Part shown: positions 1-8,464 of the stretch, in pieces
Position numbering within the stretch: the first letter of the stretch is position 1
Layout: every line of letters starts with the position of its first letter
Assembly (NCBI RefSeq): GCF_902499045.1
Contig: NZ_CABVPL010000003.1
Coordinates: forward strand, 62,001 to 126,000
Source: Burkholderia latens
GTDB lineage: Bacteria; Pseudomonadota; Gammaproteobacteria; Burkholderiales; Burkholderiaceae
Reading direction: 5' to 3'
Length of the DNA stretch: 64,000 bases
Notes under the pieces: generated by a model
What the model saw: only the letters and a program-made list of their open reading frames with translations
The model's database searches: none
Told to the model about the DNA's origin: nothing
Program-made: the position numbers and the translations under genes

Positions 1-63
1 ATTATTTGCCGATTTTTTTCTGATAGTTTGAAGCTCCGGTTGATTGATGCAAGGAGCGGCAAG

Positions 64-207
64 ATGGACATGCATTGGATCGCGAGCGCGGCAGTACTGC
101 TGGTCATGGCCGTGCTGTCGGCGTACCGCGAGGCGCTGAAGAACGAGCCGATTCGCCCCGGCGTCGAGCGGGGCGGCGTCCCGTATATCGAGGAATTCGA
201 ATCGTAA
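64..207 (+). CDS. small single-pass membrane protein, 47 aa, unknown function
   Basis: An ATG preceded by a good ribosome binding site (AAGGAGCGG, about 8 bases upstream) opens a 47-codon frame ending in TAA. Residues about 5-20 are hydrophobic (WIASAAVLLVMAVLSA), followed by a charged tail ending in EEFES, so it looks like a small inner-membrane peptide with a short cytoplasmic or periplasmic tail. I do not recognise a family. It runs in the same direction as galU, 229 bp downstream, but the gap holds a hairpin and no proof of co-transcription. Confidence 0.5.
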   Translation: MDMHWIASAAVLLVMAVLSAYREALKNEPIRPGVERGGVPYIEEFES

Positions 208-385
208 TAAATTGTATCCGGAAAATCGGTAATTTGTTTCTGCTTCGGCAATCGGTTCGGCAATATCGACCGAATCCGCGGGTTATTGCTTTTCCGGAAA
301 ACATGGGCATTCGGTCCATATCGAAAATGAGCGGAGTGGAATTGGCCGTGCCGCCGATTCTCGATATGCCGTTCGGAAAACAATC

Positions 386-412
386 GCGCCGCGTCGCAGG
401 CCGACGCGGCGC
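386..412 (+). promoter_or_regulatory. perfect 11-bp stem-loop in the galU 5' region
   Basis: The arms GCGCCGCGTCG (386-396) and CGACGCGGCGC (402-412) are exact complements around a 5-base loop. It ends 24 bases before the galU start codon and has no T-tract, so it is not a typical terminator. A 12-bp palindrome TTTTCCGGAAAA lies further upstream at 290-301. Either could act on galU expression, but no function is shown. Confidence 0.35.
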
Positions 413-436
413 AGTCAACGCAATCAGGATGCGAAC

Positions 437-1324
437 ATGTTGAAAGTCACCAAGGCCGTGTTCCCCGTTGCCGGTCTCGGCACGCGGTTCCTCCCGGCAA
501 CGAAGGCGAGCCCGAAGGAAATGCTGCCCGTTGTCGACAAGCCACTGATCCAGTACGCGGTCGAGGAAGCGATCAACGCCGGTATCACCGAGATGATCTT
601 CGTGACGGGGCGCAGCAAGCGCGCGATCGAGGATCACTTCGACAAGTCGTACGAGATCGAGGCCGAACTCGAGGCGCGCGGCAAGGAAAAGCTGCTCGAG
701 CTCGTACGCGGCATCAAGCCGAGCCACGTGAACTGCTTCTACGTGCGCCAGCCGGAAGCGCTCGGTCTCGGCCATGCGGTGCTGTGCGCGGAAAAGCTCG
801 TGCACGGCGAGCCGTTCGCGGTGATTCTCGCCGACGACCTGCTGCACGGCGAACAGCCGGTGCTCAAGCAGCTCGTCGACGTGTTCGACCACTATCACAG
901 CTCGGTGATCGGGGTCGAGACGATCGCGCGCGAGGACAGCCGTTCGTACGGCGTCGTCGAAGGCCGCGAATGGGAAGAGGACATCATCAAGCTGTCGGGC
1001 ATCATCGAGAAGCCGGCGCCGGAAGACGCGCCGTCGAACCTTGGCGTGGTCGGCCGCTACGTGTTCATGCCGACGATCTTCGATCACCTGCGCCGGCTCA
1101 AGCCGGGCGCGGGCGGCGAGCTGCAGCTGACCGACGCCGTGCAGTCGCTGCTCGCGAACGAACAGGTGCTCGCGTACCGCTACTACGGCACGCGGTTCGA
1201 TTGCGGCAGCAAGATCGGTTATCTGAAGGCGACCGTCGAGCTCGCGCTCCAGCATCCGGAAGTGAGCCGCGAATTCGAGGCGTACCTGCGTACCTGCCTG
1301 CCCGCGCTGGCTGCTGTCGCATAA
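437..1324 (+). CDS. galU: UTP-glucose-1-phosphate uridylyltransferase
   Basis: GalU makes UDP-glucose from UTP and glucose-1-phosphate in the cytoplasm, feeding LPS, capsule and other surface glycans. The 295-residue protein has the normal length and the family nucleotide-binding signature [19 protein letters not shown] at residues 13-31, followed by the [12 protein letters not shown] segment. The ILADDLL motif and the [20 protein letters not shown] stretch also match. The start is the ATG giving [13 protein letters not shown]; its ribosome binding site is weak (AGGATG). It appears to be transcribed alone and is followed by a clear terminator. The capsule locus further right uses sugar nucleotides of this general kind but is not adjacent. 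Confidence 0.97.
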   Translation: MLKVTKAVFPVAGLGTRFLPATKASPKEMLPVVDKPLIQYAVEEAINAGITEMIFVTGRSKRAIEDHFDKSYEIEAELEARGKEKLLELVRGIKPSHVNCFYVRQPEALGLGHAVLCAEKLVHGEPFAVILADDLLHGEQPVLKQLVDVFDHYHSSVIGVETIAREDSRSYGVVEGREWEEDIIKLSGIIEKPAPEDAPSNLGVVGRYVFMPTIFDHLRRLKPGAGGELQLTDAVQSLLANEQVLAYRYYGTRFDCGSKIGYLKATVELALQHPEVSREFEAYLRTCLPALAAVA

Positions 1325-1368
1325 GCAGCCGCGCTGCTTCGCTGTTTCAGGTGGTGGTTGTTCCGTTG

Positions 1369-1400
1369 GCCCCGGCCGCTTCGTGCGCCGGGGCTTTTTT
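1369..1400 (+). terminator. rho-independent terminator of galU
   Basis: The 8-bp arms GCCCCGGC (1369-1376) and GCCGGGGC (1387-1394) are perfect complements with a 10-base loop and are followed directly by six T residues. It lies 45 bp after the galU stop codon. Confidence 0.9.
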
Positions 1401-1790
1401 GCGTGTGGACGCAATGTGCGGCGGCGACGCCTGCGTGGAAGGCGAACGGCTGCGCCGATGCGCGGCGGCCGAGGCAGCGCACCGGATCGGGCCGAACGAC
1501 GGCGTTCGTGGCGATCCTGGTGCATCGTGCTCGACCGCGAATCGGATTCGGCGCGTGACGGGCCGCGTATCGGACGCCGTGATGCTGAAACCGGTGCCGA
1601 CGCGTTCGTCGCGCGCGACGTGACGAATCATCGCGCGGCGTGATGGCGCCGGTTCCGGCTCGCACGATGTCGAATCGGAGCGAGTCTCGACGTCGCCCGA
1701 TCAGCAGGCGCCGCGCCGGTTCGGCAATCCGCATCGCCGGCGTGCCGCACGTATAGCGCGCCGTCGCGCGCGTGCCGTTGCCGTCTTCGG
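1401..1790. other. 390-bp stretch without a convincing gene
   Basis: This lies between the galU terminator and the end of the leftward acyltransferase gene. Several frames stay open because of high G+C, but none has a ribosome binding site with a protein-like sequence. I see no RNA gene or repeat. Confidence 0.5.
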
Positions 1791-2909
1791 TCAACGCGGC
1801 GACGTGCTCGGCCGCGTGACGAAGTACCGCGCGAGCATCGCGGCGATCGGCTTCTTGAAGTCGAGCAGACGCTTTTCCAGAAAGCGCCACGACAGGTGGG
1901 CCAGCAGCACGGCGAGCGCGAACTGCAGCAGTTCGGGCAGCGCCGCGCGGACGAGTTCCGGCATCGGCACGTGCGCGAACAGCGCGGGCATTTCGCCGAA
2001 GCGTGCGGGAATCAGGTTGTGGAACAGATAGAAGCCGTAGCTGATCGTGCCGAGATAGACGAGCGGGCCCCAGTCGAGCAGCGCCACGGCAGGATGATCG
2101 GGCTCGGTGACGATCCACAGCATCAGCGCGCCGAGCGACGCGGACAGCCCGAGATCCACGAACCCGGTGACGACGTCCGGCAGCGTCGTGAACGCCGGCA
2201 CGACGAGGAAGAACACGACGCCGGCGGCGCCGACCCAGCCCCGCGGAATGCGGCGGACGATGGCCGGGCCGCGATCGGCGAGCGCCATCGCGCCGATGCC
2301 GCCGAGTGCGATCAGCGCGAAATTCCACGGGGAAAACGCGTAGATCAGCACCGGCGACGCGTCGAACGCATAGAGCGCGAGATGCGCGAACGCGCACAGC
2401 ACGACGGCCGCGACGCCGAGCGCGACGTGGCGTGCGGCGGGCACCGTGAGCAGCGTGAGCGGCGCAATCAGATAGAACTGCTGCTCAACCGCGAGGCTCC
2501 AGAAGTGCGACGTGGAGCCCGGCCAGCCGTCCTTGACGACACCGATCCAGTAATTCGACAGGAACGTCGCATGCCACGCGAGCCCGAGATTGACGCCGCG
2601 CTGGTAGAACAGCGCGTGCGCGATCGCGAGCGCGGCGAGCAGCAGGTAGTAGACGGGAAAGATCCGCAGCGCGCGCTTCGCGAGGAACAGCGCGAGCGCG
2701 TGGCGGCGTGTCATCGCGCCGCGCTCGATCGCCTGACGGTTGCGATGCAACTCCCCGACGATCAGGAATCCGCTGATGAAGAAGAACGTCCACACGCCGA
2801 GCTTGCCCACGTCGACAGCGAGGACGTGGCCCTTGTGGGACAGGAAAACGAGGATGACGGCGATGGCTCGCAGGCCGTCGAGTCCTTTGACGTATCTGAC
2901 TTCGCGCAT
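1791..2909 (-). CDS. acyltransferase 3 family membrane O-acyltransferase
   Basis: The 372-residue protein starts MREVRYVKGLDGLRAIAV, the standard opening of acyltransferase-3 (OafA/NodX-like) proteins, with the conserved His of this family in FLSH at about residues 22-25. About ten hydrophobic segments follow. Such enzymes move acetyl or other acyl groups across the inner membrane onto surface sugars (O-antigen, capsule or other glycans). There is no partner gene next to it; the neighbours are galU (convergent) and an HU gene (divergent). The substrate cannot be told from the sequence. Confidence 0.88.
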   Translation of the reverse strand: MREVRYVKGLDGLRAIAVILVFLSHKGHVLAVDVGKLGVWTFFFISGFLIVGELHRNRQAIERGAMTRRHALALFLAKRALRIFPVYYLLLAALAIAHALFYQRGVNLGLAWHATFLSNYWIGVVKDGWPGSTSHFWSLAVEQQFYLIAPLTLLTVPAARHVALGVAAVVLCAFAHLALYAFDASPVLIYAFSPWNFALIALGGIGAMALADRGPAIVRRIPRGWVGAAGVVFFLVVPAFTTLPDVVTGFVDLGLSASLGALMLWIVTEPDHPAVALLDWGPLVYLGTISYGFYLFHNLIPARFGEMPALFAHVPMPELVRAALPELLQFALAVLLAHLSWRFLEKRLLDFKKPIAAMLARYFVTRPSTSPR

Positions 2910-3177
2910 GAAGGCATCCGGGGCACTGAGCGAGGTCAGTATAGGTGCGCAAATATCGAACGTAATTCACGCTCGGGCGCGTTTCGACGTATACGTGAAG
3001 ATGTTTTTCGATGCTCGAGCGTCCCCGGAGTCGGTCGCGCGCAACAAAACCTGCGGGAAACCCCGCGAAAACGCATAAAAGTACTCCACGAAGCGTCAAG
3101 GCGCTTGTAGAATCCGGCGTTGAAGCGCGCGCGTTGCACGCTTCGTGTATCCAACGACCACACCTGGTAGGAGAAAC

Positions 3178-3627
3178 ATGGCGACTTCCGCAAAAAAGGT
3201 GGCCAAGAAGGCTGCCGCACCGGCCACCAAGAAAGTGGCTGCCAAAAAGGCTGCGCCCGCGAAGAAAGTAGTGGCCAAGAAGGCTGTCGCGAAGGCAGCA
3301 CCGGCCGCTCCGACTCCGCTGAAGGACAAGTTCACGAAGGCATCGCTCGCAACGCACATCGCTGAGCGCGCAGCTGTCGAAGTGAAGGCGGTCAAGGCAG
3401 TGCTCGCCGCACTCGAGAACGTCGTGCTGGGCTCGGTTCACAAGAAGGGCGCAGGCGAGTTCACGCTGCCGGGTCTGCTGAAGATCACGGCGCAAGTCGT
3501 GCCGGCGAAGAAGAAGCGCTTCGGCAAGGATCCGTTCACGGGCCAGGAGCGCTGGTTCCCGGCGAAGCCGGCCAGCGTGCGCGTGAAGGCACGTGCGCTG
3601 AAGAAGCTGAAGGACGCGGCGGCGTAA
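3178..3627 (+). CDS. HU-type DNA-binding protein with a histone H1-like N-terminal tail
   Basis: The start is the ATG behind TAGGAGAAAC, giving 149 residues; a longer frame with an upstream start at 3145 lacks a ribosome binding site. Residues 1-45 are almost only Lys, Ala, Pro and Val in KKAAPAKK-type repeats, like eukaryotic H1 tails. From about residue 50 the protein is a complete HU/IHF fold (LKDKFTKASLATHIAERA, then GEFTLPGLLKI and FTGQERWFPAKPASVRVKA). HU proteins bend and compact DNA in the nucleoid; the basic tail should add non-specific DNA contacts. Similar H1-like tailed HU proteins are known in Burkholderia and Bordetella relatives. Confidence 0.9.
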   Translation: MATSAKKVAKKAAAPATKKVAAKKAAPAKKVVAKKAVAKAAPAAPTPLKDKFTKASLATHIAERAAVEVKAVKAVLAALENVVLGSVHKKGAGEFTLPGLLKITAQVVPAKKKRFGKDPFTGQERWFPAKPASVRVKARALKKLKDAAA

Positions 3628-3680
3628 TGCCCGCGCACCGGCCGACGAACGCATGTCGGCGGCCGGTGCGATGTCCGACG

Positions 3681-3712
3681 ATCCCCGTACGCGAAAGCGT
3701 ACGGGGATTTTT
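3681..3712 (+). terminator. rho-independent terminator of the HU gene
   Basis: The 12-bp arms ATCCCCGTACGC (3681-3692) and GCGTACGGGGAT (3697-3708) are perfect complements closed by a GAAA tetraloop and followed by a run of T. It ends 85 bp after the HU stop codon. Confidence 0.95.
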
Positions 3713-3895
3713 ATTGCGTCGCGCAAATCGGCAACGCGCCGTGTTACGTCATCACGCGGCGCGGATGCAGGACGATGCAGCGTGCATCCGGTGCCGCGGG
3801 CCGCTCCGGCAGACGAAGGAATCGCCGTGCCGATGTTTGTGCCGGCGCGCGGCTGCTGATCGCGGCGCGCTGTACGCGAATCGCGTGGACCTCAC

Positions 3896-4699
3896 ATGAT
3901 GGACGTCAACACGACGATCGTTCCCGCCGAGATCGCCGATCAGACGGCGGCTGCATGCGCGACGATCGAGCGGCATCTCGGTGCGGCGCTGCACGCGATT
4001 CACCTGTTCGGCTCGGCGCTCGACGGCGGATTGAAAGCGCGCAGCGACATCGATCTGCTGGTGACGATCGCAGCGCCGCCGCGGGATGCGGTGCGGCGCG
4101 CGCTGATGTTCGATCTGCTCGACGTGTCGGCGCCGCCGGGCGGCGCGACGCGAATGCGCGCGCTGGAAGTGACCGTCGTCGTGCGCGGCGACGTGGTGCC
4201 GTGGCGCCATCCGGCGACGCGCGAGCTGCAGTTCGGCGAGTGGCTGCGCGCCGACCTGCTCGCGGGCATCGTCGAGCCGGCGTGCGTCGATCACGATCTG
4301 GCGATCCTGTTGACGAAGGTGCGGCAGCACGACGTTGCGCTGCGCGGCCCGCGCGCGGCCGAATGGTTCGAGCCGGTGCCCGCGCGCGACTTCGTCGCCG
4401 CGCTGCTCGCGACCGTCGCGCAGTGGGATGCGGAGCCGGACTGGCGCGGCGACGAATGCAACGTGGTGCTCGCGGTCGCGCGCATCTGGTACAGCGCCGC
4501 CACCGGCAGAATCGCGCCGAAGGACGTCGCCGCGGCATGGGTGTTCGAGCGTATGCCCGATGCGCACCGGCCCGTCGTGGCGGCTGCGCGCGCCATCTAT
4601 TTGCGCGGCGACGGCGACGATGCGCTGCTGTCCGGCGAACCGGTGGCCGCATTCGTTCGCTACGCGCGGCGGATCGTCGAGGCGATGTTGTCGGCGTAG
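3896..4699 (+). CDS. AadA-like aminoglycoside 3''-nucleotidyltransferase (ANT(3'') family)
   Basis: These enzymes adenylylate streptomycin and spectinomycin using ATP. The protein (267 residues, usual length about 260) aligns along its whole length with integron AadA as I remember it. It has HLFGSALDGGLKARSDIDLL at residues 36-55 with GS at 39-40 and metal-binding Asp51 and Asp53, then RALEVTVVV with Glu91 at the place of the AadA catalytic base. Further matches are PWRHPATRELQFGEWLR, DLAILLTKVRQH and NVVLAVARIWYSAATGRIAPKD. There is no integron, attC site or transposase near it, and its codon use looks like that of its neighbours, so it appears to be a resident chromosomal gene. Two adjacent ATG codons (3896, 3899) could serve as start. 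Whether it confers resistance at natural expression levels is unknown. Confidence 0.88.
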   Translation: MMDVNTTIVPAEIADQTAAACATIERHLGAALHAIHLFGSALDGGLKARSDIDLLVTIAAPPRDAVRRALMFDLLDVSAPPGGATRMRALEVTVVVRGDVVPWRHPATRELQFGEWLRADLLAGIVEPACVDHDLAILLTKVRQHDVALRGPRAAEWFEPVPARDFVAALLATVAQWDAEPDWRGDECNVVLAVARIWYSAATGRIAPKDVAAAWVFERMPDAHRPVVAAARAIYLRGDGDDALLSGEPVAAFVRYARRIVEAMLSA

Positions 4700-4853
4700 C
4701 GGCAAGCGAACGGCCATTGCCCGCGATTGCGTAGCGGCGTGATGCAATCGGGCGCGTGCCGCTTCTGCCGCGGCGGCGTGCGTACCGCGGATCGCACGCG
4801 CTGCATCAACGGCTCGGCGGCTCGTGAAAGGGCGCGTGATACCCGCGGCCTCG

Positions 4854-5327
4854 TCAGCCCGCGGTGCCCTCGTAGGCGGCCTTCAGCGCGGCGACGTCGA
4901 ACTTCGTCATCTGCATCATCGCTGCGGCCACGCGCGCCGCCTTGACCTCGTCGCGGTCGGCCATCATCGGGATCAGTTCATCGGGCACGATCTGCCACGA
5001 GACGCCGAACCGGTCCCGCAGCCAGCCGCAGCCGTCGGCCGTGCCGCCGTGGTCGAGCAGCGCGCTCCAGTAGCGGTCAAGTTCCGCCTGGTCGGCGCAA
5101 CTGACGAGCAGCGAGATCGCGTGATTGAACGTCTCCGTGCGCGGGTGGCTCATCGCGAAGAACGGTTGCCCGAACAGCTCGAATTCGACCATCCGCGTGC
5201 CGCTGGTGCCGGACACCGCGGTGACGCGCACGACGCGCGAGTTCGGGAAAATGCCCGCATAGAACGCCGCGGCTTCTTCGGCTTCCGTCGAGTACCAGAG
5301 GAACGGCGTGATCTTCTGAATCGTCAT
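4854..5327 (-). CDS. VOC-superfamily protein, PhnB/3-demethylubiquinone methyltransferase-like
   Basis: The ATG at 5327 has a clear AGGAGA site 8 bases upstream and gives 157 residues; the longer frame that continues upstream is spurious. The sequence begins MTIQKITPFLWYSTEAEEAA and contains FYAGIFPNSRV, FELFGQPFFAMSH and DRFGVSWQIVPDEL, the usual order in PhnB-like glyoxalase-fold proteins. Despite the historic methyltransferase name, most members have no shown activity, so the reaction is unknown. The next leftward gene is the porin, separated by the porin's own terminator. Confidence 0.85.
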   Translation of the reverse strand: MTIQKITPFLWYSTEAEEAAAFYAGIFPNSRVVRVTAVSGTSGTRMVEFELFGQPFFAMSHPRTETFNHAISLLVSCADQAELDRYWSALLDHGGTADGCGWLRDRFGVSWQIVPDELIPMMADRDEVKAARVAAAMMQMTKFDVAALKAAYEGTAG

Positions 5328-5719
5328 GGAGCGTCTCCTGTCATGTGTCGGCGACGCGGCACGCTGTGTGCCGCCATCGATACGACGGACGACAGCCGTC
5401 GAAATCGACACGTCGAAGCATACGTCGTTCGCGTCGGCCGATCGAGGGGGCGGGCGGAGTCCGTGCGGCATTGCGTGCGCGCTTTGCAGCCGGCTCCGGC
5501 GGCACGCGTTCGGGCCGGCATGCGGCGTTCCGGAAGGCGGTAGCCGCTGCTTCTGGCGCGGACTGGGCGTGCGCCGGTATCGCGGCAGGGCGGTAGCCTC
5601 GACGTGCCGGAATGGCATCCCGGGCCTGACAGGCGGCCCATGCGCCGCTCGCGATCGATTGCCCTGCCGGGCGTCCAGACCACGTTCGCCGCCCGCCACG
5701 GCGCCGTTCGCAACGGACG
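5328..5719. other. 392-bp gap without a convincing gene
   Basis: This lies between the start of the PhnB-like gene and the terminator of the porin gene. It should hold the promoter of the PhnB-like gene. No frame has both a ribosome binding site and a protein-like sequence. Confidence 0.45.
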
Positions 5720-5756
5720 AAAAAAAACCAGCCACGGCCGAAACCGGTGACTGGTT
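5720..5756 (-). terminator. rho-independent terminator of the first porin gene
   Basis: Read on the minus strand, AACCAGTCAC and GTGGCTGGTT form a 10-bp stem (one G-T pair) with an 11-base loop and run into a block of T residues. It lies 54 bp after the porin stop codon. Confidence 0.85.
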
Positions 5757-5810
5757 TTGCAGTTCGGCGGCACGGCGTCGGAGACGCCATGCACACCGGA
5801 AACGTACTTC

Positions 5811-6968
5811 TTAGAACTTGTGGCGAATGCCGACCGCGACCAGCTCGGCCGAGCTCTTGCCGGCGAAGCCGTACGAAGCGATCGACGCTTGCGCGCTTTG
5901 CTGCACGCCGTCGACGAGCTGCGTGCCGCTCGCGTGCTGGTATGCGCCGACCAGGTAGACGTCCGTGCGCTTCGACAGCGAGTAGTCCGCGCCGACGCCG
6001 ACTTGGTGGTACTTCGCCGACGTGTCGCCGCTCGCCTTCGTGTACGAGTAGCCGAGGCCCAGCAGCAGCGGCGGCGTGACCTGGTACGTCACGAACGCGC
6101 GGCCCGTGTTGTACTTTTCGGTCGAGCCGAAGCCCGAGAATGCGTCCGGCTTGTACTGTGCGTTGCTGTAGCCGAGGCCGAACGTCACCGGGCCGATTGC
6201 GTACTGGCCTGCGACTTGCGCGATGGCGATCGACTTCGCCGTTGCGTAACCCGAGTTGATCGGACCGTCGAAGATCGCGTCGGACGTCGTCGAACCCCAG
6301 CCTGCGCGGCCGACAGCCGTCGTCGGCGACGGGTTGGCTGCGTAGAAGTAGCCTGCTGCAACGCCGACCGGGCCGTTGTTGTATGCAGCTGCGACCGACC
6401 ACGTCTGGCCTGCGCCCGTCTTGCCTGCAACGCCGCCGAGTGCGTACATGCCTTCGACCTGGAAGCCGCCCCAGACCGGCGACGTGTACTTGATTGCGTT
6501 GCTGACGCGCAGCGAGTTGTCGTTGTTGTCGACGTCGCCCGGCGTTGCCATCACGCTGCCGAAGTAGTTGTCAGCCGTGACTGCCTGGACCAGATCGACC
6601 AGCGGGTCGTACTGGCGGCCGAGCGTCAGCGTACCGTACTGGGCGCTTTCGAGGCCGACGTATGCCTGACGACCGAACATGCGGCCGCCCTGGTTCAGGC
6701 GGCCCGAGCCCGGATCAAAGCCGTTTTCCAACTGGAAGATCGCCTTCAGGCCACCGCCGAGGTCTTCAGCGCCTTTCAGGCCCCAGCGGCTGCCTTGCAG
6801 GTTGCCCGACAGCATTTGCCACGAGTTGTTGGCCTGGCCGTCATTGCCATGAACCCATGCAATCGACGTGTCGATCACACCATACAGCGTCACGCTCGAC
6901 TGAGCGTGAGCAGCGCCAGCGGCGCCCAGCAGGGCGAGCGAGAGGGTCGAGAGTGCGAGTTTCTTCAT
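5811..6968 (-). CDS. outer-membrane porin, OmpC-like family of beta-proteobacteria
   Basis: The start is the ATG at 6968 behind GGAGATA, giving 385 residues; an upstream start used by the longer open frame has no support. It begins with a signal peptide (MKKLALSTLSLALLGAAGAAHA) directly followed by the family opening QSSVTLYGVIDTS. The motifs GSRWGLKGAEDLGGGLKAIF, GRQAYVGL, GTLTLGRQYDPL and TDVYLVGAYQ are those of Burkholderia trimeric general porins. It ends VGIRHKF with the C-terminal Phe needed for BAM-dependent insertion. It should form a 16-strand diffusion channel. It is transcribed alone with its own terminator. A second porin of the same family lies at 40032. Confidence 0.95.
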   Translation of the reverse strand: MKKLALSTLSLALLGAAGAAHAQSSVTLYGVIDTSIAWVHGNDGQANNSWQMLSGNLQGSRWGLKGAEDLGGGLKAIFQLENGFDPGSGRLNQGGRMFGRQAYVGLESAQYGTLTLGRQYDPLVDLVQAVTADNYFGSVMATPGDVDNNDNSLRVSNAIKYTSPVWGGFQVEGMYALGGVAGKTGAGQTWSVAAAYNNGPVGVAAGYFYAANPSPTTAVGRAGWGSTTSDAIFDGPINSGYATAKSIAIAQVAGQYAIGPVTFGLGYSNAQYKPDAFSGFGSTEKYNTGRAFVTYQVTPPLLLGLGYSYTKASGDTSAKYHQVGVGADYSLSKRTDVYLVGAYQHASGTQLVDGVQQSAQASIASYGFAGKSSAELVAVGIRHKF

Positions 6969-7391
6969 CGTTGAGTATCTCCACGCAAATGATTCGTCAT
7001 TCGTTATTTGTTGCGGATTGGAGAATAGCTCACTGCCATACACGCAAGAAAGCTTAAAAAATAAAGTGTCTCGAAAAGGTAACAGCGGGAAAAAATCCAT
7101 ATATATCAAGCACATCAAAGACTGTTCCTCTTTTTGAAACAGTTGACAATTGCTGCGCTGCGATTGTTGCAGTGGATGGCGTGCTCGACAGTAGAAGGGC
7201 AGATTTCGCGGGTTTGCCCACGGAAATCGCGGTGTGCAAACGTTTGCCGTTGCAGCGCGCCGCGTGCGCCGATGCAACGAACGTATCAACGCGCGTCCAT
7301 GCGCGGCGCGCCGGTGTGGTTGCGAAACGGAGGTCGATCGCGTAGCGCGGCGCGCACCTTGCGCGGCCGCGTGCGAAGCGATGAGGGGCGG
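6969..7391. other. 423-bp gap upstream of the first porin
   Basis: The part nearest the porin start (about 6969-7135) is clearly AT-richer than its surroundings and should hold the porin promoter and 5' leader on the minus strand. I could not fix a promoter with confidence. No gene is supported. Confidence 0.4.
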
Positions 7392-8354
7392 TCAGTCGTC
7401 GCGCGCGCCACCGGCAGCGCGGTCGGCCGTCGTGGAGGCGGGCGGCAGATTGCCGGTGCGGTCATGCGCGTTGCCGCGCGCGGCCGCGAATTCCGCGCCG
7501 AGCAGCAGCACGGCCGCCGAGAAGTACAGCCACATCAGCAGCACCGCGAACGATCCGGCAGCGCCGAACGCGCTTGCCGTGCCGGCGCGCGCCAGATACA
7601 GCGCGAACAGCTTTTTGCCGCCGGAGAACAGGATCGCGGAGACGATCCCGCCGATCATCGCGTCGTGCCACGCGACCCGCGCGTCGGGCAGGAATTTCAT
7701 CAACGCGGCGAACGCGCACGCGAGCACCACGATGCCGACGACGAACTGCAGCACGTTGGTGATCACGACGTACGGCGAATTGCCGAGCAGCCAGGTGCCG
7801 ATGAACGTGATCGCGGTATCGAGCACCAGCGACACGATCAGCAGGAACGCGACGCCGAGGACGAGCCCGAACGAGATCAGCCGCACGCGGACGAGCCCGA
7901 GCATGCTCGACCAGCGGTTTTCCGTGCTCGGCCAGATCACGCTCAGCGCCGTGTTCAGCGACGCGAACGTCGCCGATGCGCCGATCGCGAGCGCGGCGAA
8001 CGAGATCAGCGTCGCGATGCCGCCGCGCTCGCCCGCGCGATGCGCGTTCTGCACGATGGTCTGGATGCTGGCGGCCGCGTCGTCGCCGATCAACTGGTGG
8101 GCCTGCTCGAACACCTGGCCGCGCGCGGCGTCGTCGCCGTAGAACCAGCCGGCCACGGCGATCACCATCACGAGCGTCGGCGCGAGCGAGAACGCCGAGA
8201 AGAACGCGATGCTCGCGGCCATTGCCGAGCAGCGGTCGGAAGAGAAGCGCTTGAATGCGTCGAGTGCCCAGTTGGCCTGCTGCTGGGCGAGACGGGTGGC
8301 TTCGGAAGTGATCTGTCGTTTCATGGCGGTTCGGTTGCGCGGAACGCGGCTCAT
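7392..8354 (-). CDS. YihY/BrkB-family inner-membrane protein
   Basis: The 320-residue protein has six or so membrane segments and the family features: an N-terminal cytoplasmic helix, the AASIAFFSAFSLAPTLVMVIA segment, GGIATLISFAALAIGASATF, and the late FSGGKKLFALYLARAGTASAFGAAGSFAVLLMWLYFSA region. YihY proteins were once called ribonuclease BN, which is now known to be wrong; their transport or membrane role is not settled. Starts at 8354 or 8324 are both possible; neither has a strong ribosome binding site. It is divergent from the formate dehydrogenase operon. Confidence 0.85.
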   Translation of the reverse strand: MSRVPRNRTAMKRQITSEATRLAQQQANWALDAFKRFSSDRCSAMAASIAFFSAFSLAPTLVMVIAVAGWFYGDDAARGQVFEQAHQLIGDDAAASIQTIVQNAHRAGERGGIATLISFAALAIGASATFASLNTALSVIWPSTENRWSSMLGLVRVRLISFGLVLGVAFLLIVSLVLDTAITFIGTWLLGNSPYVVITNVLQFVVGIVVLACAFAALMKFLPDARVAWHDAMIGGIVSAILFSGGKKLFALYLARAGTASAFGAAGSFAVLLMWLYFSAAVLLLGAEFAAARGNAHDRTGNLPPASTTADRAAGGARDD

Positions 8355-8464
8355 CGCAGGTTAATCGGACAAATCGGTATTGATCCGACGATTCGGTCAT
8401 AGTTGCCTGAACTGTCTATAATCCTTTCAGTTGTACCCCACCCCACAAAAACGCCGAGACCATC

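Noticed and set aside
104-1525. 473-codon frame antisense to galU.
   Set aside because: It lies opposite a clear galU gene, has Arg/Ala-rich composition and no start signal; a typical shadow in high-G+C DNA.
5534-5600. GGCGGTAG sequences like the ops element of capsule operons, twice.
   Set aside because: They are not upstream of a polysaccharide operon; the gene to the left is a PhnB-like protein and short G+C matches are expected by chance.
7054-7239. Short minus-strand frame in the porin leader.
   Set aside because: Out of frame with the porin, no start signal, AT-rich composition of a promoter region.
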